Shown here in pieces: positions 1-42,334 of a stretch of DNA of 64,000 nt (position 1 is its first letter; every line of letters begins with the position of its first letter). The notes beneath the pieces are model-generated. The model searched no databases, was not told the DNA's origin, and saw only the letters and a program-made list of their open reading frames with translations. The DNA is taken from NCBI GenBank assembly GCA_963930775.1, contig OZ005693.1:11141525-11205524 (forward strand), in the 5' to 3' direction. The translations under genes were made by a program, and so were the position numbers. The DNA comes from Cliona cf. orientalis. Taxonomy: Eukaryota; Porifera; Demospongiae; Clionaida; Clionaidae.

Positions 1-105
1 GTAATGTATGCCTGTGAGTGTATTTAACATGAAAGTGGGCTTAAAGAAATAGACTGGATAAGTGATCAAATCTGCTACGAATATTAAATCTTTTTTTTTC
101 TACAG

Positions 106-1198
106 AAATTTCAAGGTAAAGTGTCAGAGTTAATCCACCAGAGCAATAAGAGTGCTCAGACATTGGTACAGCTTTTATCGAATAATTTTTCAAGTTTCCG
201 TGACACAGCAACTTACAACGAAGAACCAGGTATTGAAGCATTATATCATCGTGGTTGACCTCATTGACCTTTGATTATCATCTTGTAGTTGCGTTTCTGA
301 AGCGTGCTCAAATATTCGCTGCTGATGTATGGAGCAGATTTGGTGGCCATGGTTATGGGGAATTTCATGACATTGACTCACTCACCATGTTTGCCGATTA
401 CAGGTCTCTCTCTCTCTCCCCCTCCCTCCCCCCTTTTCAGGGCTGCCATAATCTTTTGACAATAAATCCTAAGGAACATACCCAAATCCTGAGATAATCA
501 TGGAAAACACTGTACCTTATGGGAATAGGGAATAAAAGGCTAATTTGCATATGCTAATGAAGCATGATTGATGCTAAAAAATTCTAATAATAATAGGAAT
601 CTTTGGCAGCACTGCCTCTCTCTCCCTCCCTCCCTCTCTCCATATTGATTGTTCTCTTATCAAGCCTTTGAAATCCAGGGTTCCCCAGACCCTTCTCTAC
701 CTTGATATTCTGGTCTATGATCCTCCACTGCTGGAGAAACTGAAGGGAGGTGTTCACTTGGAGTCCGGCAGCCATGAGGAGGTGGAGATCAGAGGGTGCT
801 CCATATGGGCTGTCGAGGTAAGACTCATAATCTTTCGTCAAAAATATTGGATATGACATAATATTATTATTATTGTGGAAATTTTCACTTTTTGCCAAGT
901 CCATAGGCCAGCTACATTTGAGCAGGTGGTGAAAATTTCCCACTAGACATAATTATTCATTAGAAATGCTATGATCTGGTCTGCATGACATTGTGTGAAT
1001 CTACAGATTCTAAAGGAGACAATGTTGGACCTCATTAGCACAGGGGCTTACCCTCAGTCATCCACGGCCACCAGTGCTGGTGCTCCATCTGTCGTCAACT
1101 CTGTCACACTGGACTTCTACCTCTGGAACTTTGCCAAATTAAACAGCTCACAAATGAATCATTTTCCAATCCATAGAACACTCACTCACTTCTACTAG
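106..1198 (+). CDS. QNG1: Queuosine 5'-phosphate N-glycosylase/hydrolase (queuosine salvage, C9orf64/DUF2419 family), 3' part
   Basis: Releases queuine from queuosine 5'-phosphate so that the base can be reused for tRNA modification in the cytosol. Four exons read through in phase: 106-229, 289-403, 679-817 and 1007-1198 (stop TAG). All three introns are GT-AG and codons are restored exactly across the junctions. The translation carries family signatures in order: SFRDTA, then [32 protein letters not shown] block split over exons 2-3, [13 protein letters not shown], and the C-terminal LDFYLWNFA then PIHR. This is the well-conserved C-terminal two thirds of the family; the N-terminus lies left of the window and bases 1-105 look like intron with a T-rich acceptor. 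The donor of exon 2 runs straight into a (CT)n tract. The identification rests on the family pattern remembered from human QNG1, not on a search; I am confident of the family. Confidence 0.93.
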
Positions 1199-1795
1199 CA
1201 CTATATAGCTGCTGTAGGTGATACATAAATTAGAATTGAGGTACACTATATTATAGGACAACATCCCACAAAATGGTACTTTATGCAGGACAACATCCAA
1301 CAAAAATTAATGATACCCCTATGCAGATGCAGGATAATGTCCCACAAAATGATACTCCATGTGGCAATTCTAAAAACCGAAAATCATGTTTTATACTACG
1401 TAAAACCCATATCAAAGTAAGGTAGATAGCAAATTCAACTTTGTAGGCAACAGTTCTAATTAGGTATAATACAATGACCCCCAAACCACATCTATGGATG
1501 TCCCATAAATACCAACTGTTTCATAGTATCTGGGGCTACATATAAATAACACTCTACATGTAAGAAACTTGGTATGTATACTATGGCATAGTCTTACACG
1601 TTCAGGACCATGGTAGCTGCTTTCATCTGCTCAAGAGCTACATTTTGGTTTTTGTTCCAGCTCCATAGGTCATTCCGTTGCCGAGATACACTTTGGCGCG
1701 CGCCGCGCGCGGTATAGAATTAATGATATTCATAGCTTTTAATTAATTACGTCACGGTCTGTACATTCCAACGTGAAAACCATACGCATTTTGCT
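1199..1795. other. Intergenic, 3' flank of QNG1 with a small imperfect repeat
   Basis: No coding signal seen. Between about 1257 and 1360 the phrase GGACAACATCC(C)ACAAAA recurs three times with spacing of roughly 30 and 45 bases. Around 1696-1712 there is a run built only of GC/CG steps (GGCGCGCGCCGCGCGCGG), an isolated CpG-rich palindromic patch in AT-rich surroundings that may belong to the promoter of the adjacent structured block. Confidence 0.5.
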
Positions 1796-2078
1796 ACCCC
1801 GTGTCCCAGCTCAATAAATAGCATTTTCTGGGAGGTACTATCGATAACGGGGCTAGACGGTGTCAGGGGTATCCCCTCTGGCACCTGCAGCTGAAAACTG
1901 CACATGGTCCTGGGCATATATGGCTTAGGGGTCGCCCAGGTTCCTCCCTTGAATACCCCCCATCCCTGGAAGTATGGCCAATTGCGGTAATGTCCGCAGT
2001 GTCACTCCCAAACGGATCACCGAAGCTGCGGCACCTCGGCCCGGGGGGAGGGATGATTGGGACTATTTTTGCTATTTT
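1796..2078 (+). ncRNA. Candidate structured RNA, family not identified
   Basis: A GC-rich block of about 280 bases stands out from AT-rich flanks and contains a row of local hairpins: CCCAG/CTGGG (1806-1832), GGTGTCAG/CTGGCACC with a further GGGG/CCCC stem (1859-1885), TGCAG/CTGCA (about 1885-1901), CCTGGGC/GCCCAGG (1909-1940) and TGCGG/CCGCA (1983-1998). It ends in two T-runs (about 2066-2080), which would suit RNA polymerase III termination on the + strand. The piece TGGCTTAGGGG at 1921 resembles a pol III A box, but I see no clear B box. I compared it by eye with U1, U2, U4, U12, 7SK, 7SL, RNase P, RNase MRP, U3 and Y RNAs and could not place it. The strand is inferred only from the T-runs. 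Confidence 0.35.
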
Positions 2079-2752
2079 TTCTTTGATGTAACAATCATGG
2101 GATAAACGTAGCTAGCTACCCATATAATAAAATCATGCTTGAGCTCGCTCAATTTTTGACGATTCTTTCCATTTTCTGTCAGGAAACTAGTGGTAATGGT
2201 CGTCAACGTCTAAAAAGCATTTTTTTTTTCTTTCATTACAGAAACTATCAATAATTGTTCTTTTGCATATGGAGATCATTATTACTATTATTTTCCAGAC
2301 TTCATGAAGAAGGTCCAATAATTATATTATTATGATGAAAATACGTACACAAAGGTTATGTATCATCCACTGACTACATGACCCCAAGAGTATGTGGTCA
2401 TTCGATATGTGCTTACGATCATCAGGCTAACCTCTATTATATTATTAATAATTGGCGATCAACAAATTTAATTATGCTGCAGAAGTTTAATAACTTTCAT
2501 TGTATGAAGGAACAATGTCATGACAAATGAAAAAAAGTCGCTACTGGTATAATGAAAGGAATAGGTTATCAATAATATTTTTGAACTTGCACACAATAGA
2601 GTAATATTCAATTCCATACAATTCAGTATACAAGAAGCAGAAGGATCCCACAAAAATAATAGTATAAAACAGCTGGTCTCAGAGCTGTACACAGCTATAG
2701 TAATAATAATATAAACACATTATTTTCCACACCTCTTATAAACGGCTCTCTC
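2079..2752. other. Intergenic / 3' flank, nothing recognised
   Basis: AT-rich sequence with ATTATT runs between the structured block and the stop codon of the minus-strand SH2-WW gene. Its right part is presumably 3' UTR of that gene. I see no coding exon or defined element. Confidence 0.5.
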
Positions 2753-33573
<30,821 letters not shown>

Positions 33574-33984
33574 GGTCTGCGGTCTGGGAAGTACGGCGGA
33601 TCCGACAGTGTAACGGGTTCTTCAGTTCCTGCGCCAAGAATCAGCCAGCTTCTCTTCATTCGCTGCAGTATAGGGCCCACAGTTGGTTCATTGTGGTGTA
33701 GAGCTGCGTGTGCGTGCGTAGGTGTGTACTTGTGAAACGTCAAACTAAGGAATCCGGAAACACCATGAGTACGCATGCGCATTGGTGTACGGCCGGCGGG
33801 AAAGCCCCCAGAAGAGTCCCTCTTTTCTCCATGAACTCAAGCAGGCTATTCTATAAAAACAACAACTGTCAAGGTCGCTATGCATATGAAATTAGAAAAC
33901 TGGGTTGGAAAAGAAAGTCTAATTTCGAGCGATATTGAACTGAGCAGCAAAGTTTGTCCAAAAGGCTGGCTGCATACTAAAGGC
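33574..33984. promoter_or_regulatory. Divergent promoter between SH2-WW gene (-) and Ig/SEA receptor (+)
   Basis: The two start codons face away from each other 411 bases apart. Within it lie an ETS-type CCGGAA (about 33754), a GCATGCGC palindrome of NRF1 type at 33773-33780 fused to ATTGG (inverted CCAAT) at 33781-33785, and a GGCCGGCGGG patch. The 5' UTR of the minus gene must fill roughly 33574-33700, because its ATG sits at the very end of the first exon (ACCATGG, then GTGAGC donor). Transcription starts are inferred. Confidence 0.6.
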
Positions 33985-36900
33985 ATGATTCAACCAGTTT
34001 TGTTCCTCGTTTGTATGATGGCAATCCCTTCGATTGCGCATCACGATTCTCGCTGCAACTCTCCAGACGTGCAGATCTGTGTCGATAGCTATAGCGAGCA
34101 GGATCAGAGCGGAAGGATCGATTTGCTATGCGTTGATAGCAGAAGCGAAATACCTCTAACAACTGACGTGCAGTGGCTCAAGGACGGAGTACTACATATG
34201 GATTCGACGGGGCGCATTCGCAAGCAGGGTGGGAGATTGATCTTCGAAAGTGTTCTTATTTCTGATGAAGGCGATTGGACATGCTCCAATGGGAGCCTTA
34301 GTCCGCCTTTCAAGCTCTATGGTGAGTGCGGTTTAATAATATGTACAACTAAATAACATACACGTGATGCTTGTAGCGATCAGCTGGCTATGTATGCATA
34401 CGCATTGCTACTTATGATTTCATTAATTTTTCCTCCCACTCAAGCTGGTAAAGTAAACTACAATAAGGAGTTGGCCACCCTGAATGGCACCGTTGGAAAC
34501 AACTTTTCCATTCCCTGCAATATCGAACTCGGTGTGAACACAGCACAAACCAACTACAGAGTGATTGTCTCCAGGCGTATAGTCTATAATGATGGAAGCA
34601 ATCAATTATCACTGATCACGAACTATCGAAACAACATGGATCCCAAAATCTCATCAGTAAACAGTACTGCTACGGATCCAACATTGTATCGATTCTACTC
34701 CAGCAATTTAACACTGTACGTGGAAAATTTCAGTGTTCCCTCCCCACAGAATGTGCGCGGAGTCAAGTTCACTTGTGACTTCTATGTGGCCATTCAGGGC
34801 ACAGCAACAACCGCTGATACCACAACAGCCGTGATCCTCGGATTCCGTAAGTTTTATTAGCAGTTATATGGAGCCTCATCACTGACATCAGTTGCATGCT
34901 TTATAAACTGATCCATATTTTTTTTACCGATAGCTACACAGTTATCAATTAATCTGTGACTGTAATAATTATATTATTATCTTTCCACTTCTATACGTAT
35001 ACTACAGATCCACCAGAGATTACAAGGAGTCTGGAAAATGTCACAGTCGTCCGCCAGGGCAATAGCTACTCATTTATTGTGGAGGTATACTCTCATCCTT
35101 CTTCAAGAAGGTTCTGGTGGCGGCTGAACGGTGATGAAATCTCAACATCAGATCCAAGCTTTGTAATCAAACCTCCGGTCACATCTGGGAATACTTCAAC
35201 ATACAATCTAACCATCACCAATGCCAGGCATGTGTGATAAATCTACAGCTATAGCAGCATATCTCCAGCAAATAATGTAGTATAATATAATAATTATTAC
35301 AATAATATAGTAGATCTATGCAGTTAAGAGTTACAATTATTACTCTTGGTTCTATTAATTTATTAGCTGGCATTAATTTTAATGGTCTGTGATTAATAAT
35401 TACTTGATCTCTATATACCTTCTACAGTGAAAAGCACAGTGGAGTGTTGAAGTTTACAGCTAAGCTCGGGAACAGCACTGCCTCCACTCAAACTCTCCTG
35501 ATCATTCCTCGTAAGTTGAGCTATTATTAGTAACATAATAAATTACGCAATTGCAGTTAGCCAATCTCCAACCATATTTGAACAAGTATGTCTCCACACG
35601 CAATCAGTCGACACAGATCACCCCATATCCAAAAAGGTCCATTCAGGAAGTACTAATTTGCAAGCATGTAACTCTAATTCCTTAATTAACTAATTCTGAT
35701 ATTTAATCCTATGCATCACCAGTTGCGTAAGCAGATCCATCCCATGAGGTGACATTGTAAATTAGGGAAGAATACCGTGGCCAGTCCCTCTTATACTAGA
35801 ACTATAGTTATGAATAATATCTCTATGTGTAATTTTATTAAAGCATGAGTACATGCTGCAGGCATGCTGTCCACTGTTTAGCTGCCATACAAGCTAGTGC
35901 AGGGGGCTTTGAATAAAATATTACCACAACAAAGAGAATGGGTGGAGCCCCAGGGTATCTCCCTGCCCATCACTGATTGGGTGTTTATTTTTCTTTGGGA
36001 GTTGTTGCGACTTGTGAATCTCTACTCTTGCTGCAGTCGTAGATATTCAAGGATGCTGGGTCAATGTAGGTTCCGGGTAGGATGCTAATTTCAGGAAAGT
36101 GGCCCAGATATCCTTTCCTGTATATATAGGCTATTTTCATTATGTCACAAAGCTTGTCAGTGGCTTGTTAAAATTCTTAGCAAGACCAAGCTATAAGATT
36201 ACAGATACAGCATTCTAGTGAACAGTATTATAGTTGAATATCAATGAGCTGTTATAGTATATATCCCAATCATTCCTGCTATTAATTAAAGCAATTATGT
36301 GCCCTAATAGGACCACAATACTATTCCGTGGACCAGAGACCTGGAAGCATTCCAATGGTTTCTATTTATTCTGGAGTATAATGATAGCTGGAATGTTGGG
36401 GGTCAAAGTTCTCAATTATCACTGCTCTGTAACTGATATTCATAGACTACAAATATTTGGGCTAATTGTTTGTCACAGCAGCAAAATTTAAAAACAGGGT
36501 GATCTCACTTCTCTGGTATTTTGCTAGAGAGATGTAGTACTTGTATTATAATATTACAGACCAAATTTGGTAATCTCATTGTGTTTATCAGTGCTTTGAT
36601 GAAAATTAATTATGCCGACGCTGCAACTTTGATTTATTTATACAGCTCAAGTGGAGAAGATGCAGCTACTGAATAGTTGTGAACACGTCACTTATGCAGA
36701 TAGCCCACTGAACATAAACCTGACATTATCATCAGCTTTACCAGAGTTTAGTCAACTGTTCACCGATCCCCTTTCCATCCAACTTCAACTTAATCTGAGT
36801 CTCATTCCCAAGATTCCAAGCCAGGGAATTGATTCCATTAGGACCATTACACACAAAGTTGACATATCTGATGAATTTCTAAGTCAGTGGAGAGGCGGAA

Positions 36901-39900
36901 GAAGCATTCAGCTACACGTTGACAGAACGGCTGTCCCTCAAGAAGCAATGAGAAGGATCAGGACTGGCGGTGAGAGATTTCGAGCCCAGGTGAAGTTGGT
37001 TTTCGACGAAGTAACAGCTGCAGAGTGGTCACCCGTTTGTGAAAGTCCAATCTTCCAGCCCTGCCTTGACCGTGAGTAAAAACAGTAGAGTAGGTAGCAC
37101 CTGCTATCTTTTTTCACTTTGGTGACCACTAGGTGTGAGGTGCAGTCCCCATGGCCACCAGTATGTCCCTGTATAAACAATAGTTAGTTGCCTAGGTGAC
37201 CATTGCTCTGGTTTGTAGTGTGTTTGCACCTTGCACAATATAGATAGAGTAAAGAAAATCACTAAAATTGACATTCTTGTTTTTTTCTTTTCTTGTGTGC
37301 AGCGACCTCTGCGGAGATCAAGCTAAAGCTGAAGTTTTCCCCAAAAGATCAGTGCTCAACTCATGTAAGTAGATCATATGCAACCTACTATCCCTCCCCC
37401 CTCCCCCCCTCCCCCCACTGCAGGCAATGGGATGGTTGCCCCCTTATTCTTGAAATAAATTATTATGCCTATATACTGAAAAATTGCACATATCCCCATC
37501 CGCTCATCTCAGAAAGTGTATAATTATTCCATGCATGGAAGCATGTTAGTTTATTAGATGTCACCAAGACAACGTTGTAAATAAGCAATTTTTTTTGGAT
37601 TGCTCATAGTTCTAGTTCGTGTGATAGCTAGCTATGTTTCACCCTGTCAGCATGTGTAATGGATGCTTAGTCCGCAAAAAAGCCTAGAATAGTGTTTTTG
37701 ATTAACTATGTCACATCCCCACCATTATTCATTGAAATAATAATATCATTCATAGAGATCCACCCACGGCGTTTAACGATGCTTAGCTTCCACTGTTCAG
37801 TGACTATGCTCGATGCAAACTCCCCTTTCTTTGGCCAAATCAGCAAAACTGCAGCTGCAAAAATCCATTTGTCCCCCCTCTCTCTCTGAGTGTGGTATTT
37901 CTGTTGACAGTTTTAAAAATGGCTTTATGATAGCCCACGGTCCCTTTCTACCTATAGCTAGTTCTGTATCACTCCATTTCCATATTAGAAGCTTTTTGTT
38001 CTGATGGAGGGAGATTTTCTATACTCCAAACTATCTATAGATCTATCTCTCTCTGCATTCCAACTACTCAAAATGTGACAAGGGCTGTTACATATTATTA
38101 TTATCGTGGGTGGCAAATGCTTGCACTTTAGATCGCAGGTCAAGCCTTGGGGGAAATAATTCAAAATGCTCAGTGTGCCTTTTTTGTCAAAAAACTTAAC
38201 GTATAATGTATAACGCTTATGATAGTGATGTAATGGTTACAATGATGTAATGATTATGAGGGGACGAAAATATTTACACCTGGAGGGCGGTTTCCAACCC
38301 AGGCTAACCACCGATCACTTAGTTTACACATTTTGAAAACCATTTCTGAGTCCAGTGCGATTAGCAACTGCACCCAATGGCTTTGGTATGCAGTGCTCTG
38401 GTTTTCAGGGGAAAATACGTGAATCATTCACTTACTCTCTCTTTCTCTCTCTGTTTCCCCTTTCCTGCAGTCGGCTAATGAAGTGAAAAGAGAAATTGAG
38501 GATCTTCTTCGTCAGAAGTTCAGCTGTGACAACATTACGGTGCGGTCAGCTAACGAGTATCATTGCAATCAGGACGACAGAGTGATCTTCCTTAAGGCAA
38601 ATGTGTCAACCTACTATGCTCAAGATCGTGTGGACCAGTTCTATTCTTACCTCCGGGACGAAAAACTCTCAATACTAAATGATACTGTTGAACTTATTGT
38701 ACCAGATGACCCCCTTATAGTTGCAGGGAAATCATCTGACTCAATGGTTTACTTGTATGCGTTCATAGGGCTATTAATCGTAGTTGTCATCGTAGTCTTC
38801 ATCATAGCAACTGTGCTGGTGATCAGGAAAAGATCTTTCAAGTAAGCCTATCTTTTGAATTTATACATACTCAGGTAGATAAATCATTACTTCACCTGTT
38901 TGTCCCTCCAGACCAAAAGATCCTGAGAATGAAGATGGTAGCAGACCTCCTTCCTCTGCAAGTAGTTCCAGATCTCAGAACTTCTACGTCGAAGATCGTA
39001 GCCTCTCAAGAAGTCCAATGTCGCCAACCTCCAACTCCCCTTCAGTGTTCACTCGCACTAACCACACCCACAACCACGCCCCTCACAGCATCCACACCCC
39101 TCCTCACTCCTCTCACAGCAGTCACTCCCTTCAAGATCACACTTCTCACTATCCCGAAGAACCATCTGCACAGGGGATTCCCCTTCACCAGGGGATTTCC
39201 CATCACCAGGTGATAGATCTGGAAGAGGACAATACTGCTGCAATTCCCCTACACTGTGTACAGTACTTGCCTAGCCAAGGACCACATACAGCTTCAATGG
39301 GAGGCCACGAGACAACGACAAGGACATTTTTGAGCGAGCAAGAGATCAGAGGCAACCAGCAAAGCAGAGCAGAAAGCAGTGCATTTGGTGACGATAATAT
39401 CTCTCTGAACGACTCTGAGCACAGACTACGATTCACGGACTCACCAGCCATGAGATCTACTTCTTCGAGTGGCTACTACAGCAGTAGCAGACAGAGCAGT
39501 TCTCTCTCAAGATACCACCACCAGAAGGCACCACGTCAGAGACACAACACGGAGGGAGGACATGTGCACCCAGTGACTGCCCTAGTGCAGCTTCCCACTA
39601 CTGCAGGAGGTGGATATCTTGTGCTACACGGCTTGGACCTTGCAGACAGGCAGAGGACCAGCTCAGCATCGCAGCTGCAACCACCAACTGTCGTACAAGC
39701 TTCAAATGTGATACAGGTCCAACCAGCAGCGGTATCACTCGCAGATATGCAACAGAGAACTTGCGAAATGAATTTGCCAAGAATTAAATCTAGAGAACAT
39801 CTCAGATTGCCACTCCCAGGAGGGGCTGTGCATACTTCAAGGGAGCTAAGAACTGTTGTTCCTTGTGAGGTAATGTCCCCACATCGGAGATTATCGGACC

Positions 39901-40019
39901 CAAGCCCCCTCAGTGGGTCTCCGAGGGAATTTTGCAATCTGGGGGGAAGAGGAGAAGAGTTCAGTTGCCAGAATACAAGTGGGGCAGAGTCGAACTCAAG
40001 TGAAGAGAGTATAAATTAG
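33985..40019 (+). CDS. Single-pass receptor: Ig-like modules, SEA-like region, long cytoplasmic tail
   Basis: Eight exons: 33985-34321, 34445-34846, 35008-35227, 35428-35510, 36646-37071, 37303-37364, 38471-38841, 38912-40019; 3009 nt, 1002 aa, all phases consistent. The start at 33985 was chosen because it gives a classic signal peptide (MIQPVLFLVCMMAIPSIA); an upstream in-frame ATG at 33880 would bury it. Ig-like features: LLCVDSR..WLKDG..DEGDWTCSNG (about 45-105), FSIPCNIE..VKFTCDFYV (about 130-235) and PPEITRSLENVTV to TLLIIP (about 247-347, lacking obvious paired Cys). A 160-residue juxtamembrane stretch follows, then a SEA-like segment (VKREIEDLLRQKF..VSTYY), a membrane helix at about 600-625 (LLIVVVIVVFIIATVLVI), an RKR stop-transfer and a 370-residue tail rich in Ser/His/Thr with NFYVED, GYYSSS and GYLVL. 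The intron after 35227 is GC-AG. Ligand and exact family unknown; allorecognition or adhesion is possible but not shown. Confidence 0.8.
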
Positions 40020-40530
40020 TGGAATATTAATCTTGATGTGTGATGAATTTTTTATGTTCTGTGTGGAATTTTTATATAAAATTATACGTTTGATGTGTAA
40101 TTATAATAACTATAAGTTTCAATAATAATTTCGGTTATTGTATTGGCCCTTCAAAATTTGTATCAACTTCACGGTATCATGTATTATAGTTCCATGACAT
40201 TATTCGGGGCGAGCCTGAGCGAGCCCCGAATACAAGAGTAACATATGGCGAATTCGCTGTACCTATGTATGTATGTATCTATGTATGTATGTAGCGATAC
40301 GTCGTCCACGTGCTCATAGCGCATGCGCAATATGCTTGTGCATTACATCATCACTATGAATGATTTAGCGCGCGTATTAATGTTAGATCGTGACCTCTCT
40401 AAAGGTCGTCATTTATGCAGAGGAATGAAGCTAGGCTCGGCACGCCAGAATCGTTAGCCATGGTGCTCGCGCTGACTGACTGCAGTGCGCTAGCGTGGGC
40501 TCAAAGACTGCTTCATTGAGCACACTATCG
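40020..40530. other. 3' flank of receptor; hairpin, (TATG)n and NRF1-like palindrome
   Basis: Contains a short hairpin TTCGGGGC..GCCCCGAA at about 40203-40228, a TATGTATG microsatellite at 40262-40294 and GCGCATGCGC at 40319-40328. No exon seen, although the palindrome is of the kind found at gene starts in this window. Confidence 0.5.
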
Positions 40531-40588
40531 AGTAGTCTCGCGGAGCCAGACCCTCCCCGCGCATAGGGGGTCTGGCTCCACGAGACTA
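40531..40588. mobile_element. 57-base near-perfect palindrome, MITE-like
   Basis: Arms at 40533-40552 (AGTCTCGCGGAGCCAGACCC) and 40568-40587 are reverse complements with one mismatch and a short CG-rich loop. TA stands at both edges. Confidence 0.75.
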
Positions 40589-40621
40589 ACTATTGAGCAG
40601 CATACGACCAGAGTCACTTGT

Positions 40622-40953
40622 CAGGGGCGTAGCCAGGATTTTTTGAGGGGGGTTCCTAGCAGTTGCGCGCGAAGCGCGCGCGAAAAATTTAATGACCACG
40701 CCCACTTTTCGGCCACGCCCTATAAATAACGATCGCCATTTTCAGCAAGAGTTTGCTTGATTCTCGAGATTTTGGCAGGGAAAAGCACAAAAGGAGGACA
40801 TTTAGGCTAAGTTTCAGGAGATTTTAGTGCCTGCACATTGAATCTGGAAACCAAGGGGGGTTTCCTGATGGCTAAATCATACTAACGTAATACTGAATCT
40901 GACTGCCAGGGGGGGTTTCCGGGCAACAAAGAAACAACTAAGCTACGCCCCTG
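40622..40953. mobile_element. 332-bp non-autonomous DNA element with 12-bp TIRs and 5-bp target duplication
   Basis: Ends are CAGGGGCGTAGC and GCTACGCCCCTG, perfect reverse complements. The element is flanked on both sides by CTTGT, read as a 5-bp target-site duplication. The body carries GGGGGTTTCC twice and CCACGCCCAC; no coding frame. Confidence 0.85.
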
Positions 40954-41271
40954 CTTGTTCATGTTGAGTTGGAGCCATAGACTCGCAGTAAGAGATAGTT
41001 AAAATGACGTATATAAAGAATGATGCTGTGATCAGACAGAGAGCCTGTGCTAACTGCTCCAGTTTGGATGCTTGACCAACTACTGTACTGAGATCATGGC
41101 ACAAAAAGAATTGAACTGTAACCGCGGCTAGATAGGCAAGAATTGTGCCATGATCTCAGACAAGAGCCTGAAACTACTACTGTTCTGTGTGCTTTAATTG
41201 GCACTGCTACTGTGCTAGAGTGGCATCTAAATGGCATACAGTAGCCTAAGGGTGGTAGAGTTTGCAGTCAC

Positions 41272-42294
41272 TTAAGGTACCATTTAATTGCGTGGGCGTG
41301 AGCGTCAGGAATGGCTAATTCAATTAGCGAATCGTGAAGGGGCGTGGCCGAAGAGGCCATACGAGTGCTTTTGGTCGAAGGTGGGCGTGTCCAGAATCGG
41401 CCAGGGATGATTATGCGCGTGTAATTAGCGACCGGAAGTGGCCCCTGAAGAAAAGGCCGGTAATTGCCCACATCAAAGCAAGATCAAAGCATTCTTTCTT
41501 AACTATTAACCGCAACGACTTAAAAAAAAAAAAAAAAAAAAAAAAAAGCTTATTAGGCCTAATTAAGCATGTGGGCGTGTTCCTGGCACTGTGTGGAGTG
41601 TGTGCGTGTGCGTTAATGCAGGTTTTATTGCTTCCGATTGGGCGTGGCTTCACGGGCCAGTGCTTGGACATCGGCGCCTGGGACTTGGCCTCGGCGATAG
41701 GTGGGCGTGTCCCGGAAGCGGTGGTGACCTTTGAACCCCTCGAGGAGGCTTTGGGGGCGTGGCAGGAGGTCAAAGGTGAGGCCATGTCTGTTAATGAGGC
41801 ACTGTACGGCGGTGCGATCGAGGGGCCCGTACGGCTGGACGGAAGCTGACGATGGTTTGAAGCGGATGTGGTTGCGATGACGTGTTGTCACTCCGCCCAC
41901 ACAGGAAATGAGGTGAGCTCTTGCGTGGGCGGTGTGGCAGAACGGCCTCCAAGTGTTTGTGTGTGTTTTGGCCTTGAGGAAGCTGTGTGTTTTAATTGGG
42001 ATTGATTGTGGGCTTCCGGTGGACATCCGGTGGTTAGTAGGCACTTGATTGAGAATGGTGGTCCTTGGGGAACAGGGTGGGGCTGTTTTGGGCGTGGCCT
42101 GGCCCCTCCCTTCCGGCTCGGCTTCCGGTCCATGGAGGATATTAAATGAACACTTCCGGCTCTAGCAGCCACACCCCTGAGACCTGTGCAATTAAAAGGG
42201 CGTGGTTACACAACATGCACCTCACTAATGACTTTGATGTGGTTTAGGTGTCATATCCCCCACCTCACGCCCACGCAATTTAATGGTACCTTAA
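41272..42294. mobile_element. TTAA element copy 1
   Basis: Left terminus TTAAGGTACCATTTAATTGC and right terminus form 31-bp inverted repeats with one mismatch (ATTTAA versus ATTAAA). The bounding TTAA tetranucleotide is the target-site type used by piggyBac and Kolobok-like elements; family assignment from the ends alone is not secure. Non-autonomous. Confidence 0.8.
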
Positions 42295-42334
42295 AACTTA
42301 TCTACTGTACACAGTATATGGCATAGTAGAAAGC

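Noticed and set aside
1921-1960. A-box-like TGGCTTAGGGG suggesting a vault or tRNA-like RNA
   Set aside because: No B box at proper spacing; kept only as supporting detail for the unplaced structured block.
37813-38004. Plus-strand open frames inside receptor intron 6
   Set aside because: The flanking exons join in phase without them and they have no splice sites of their own.
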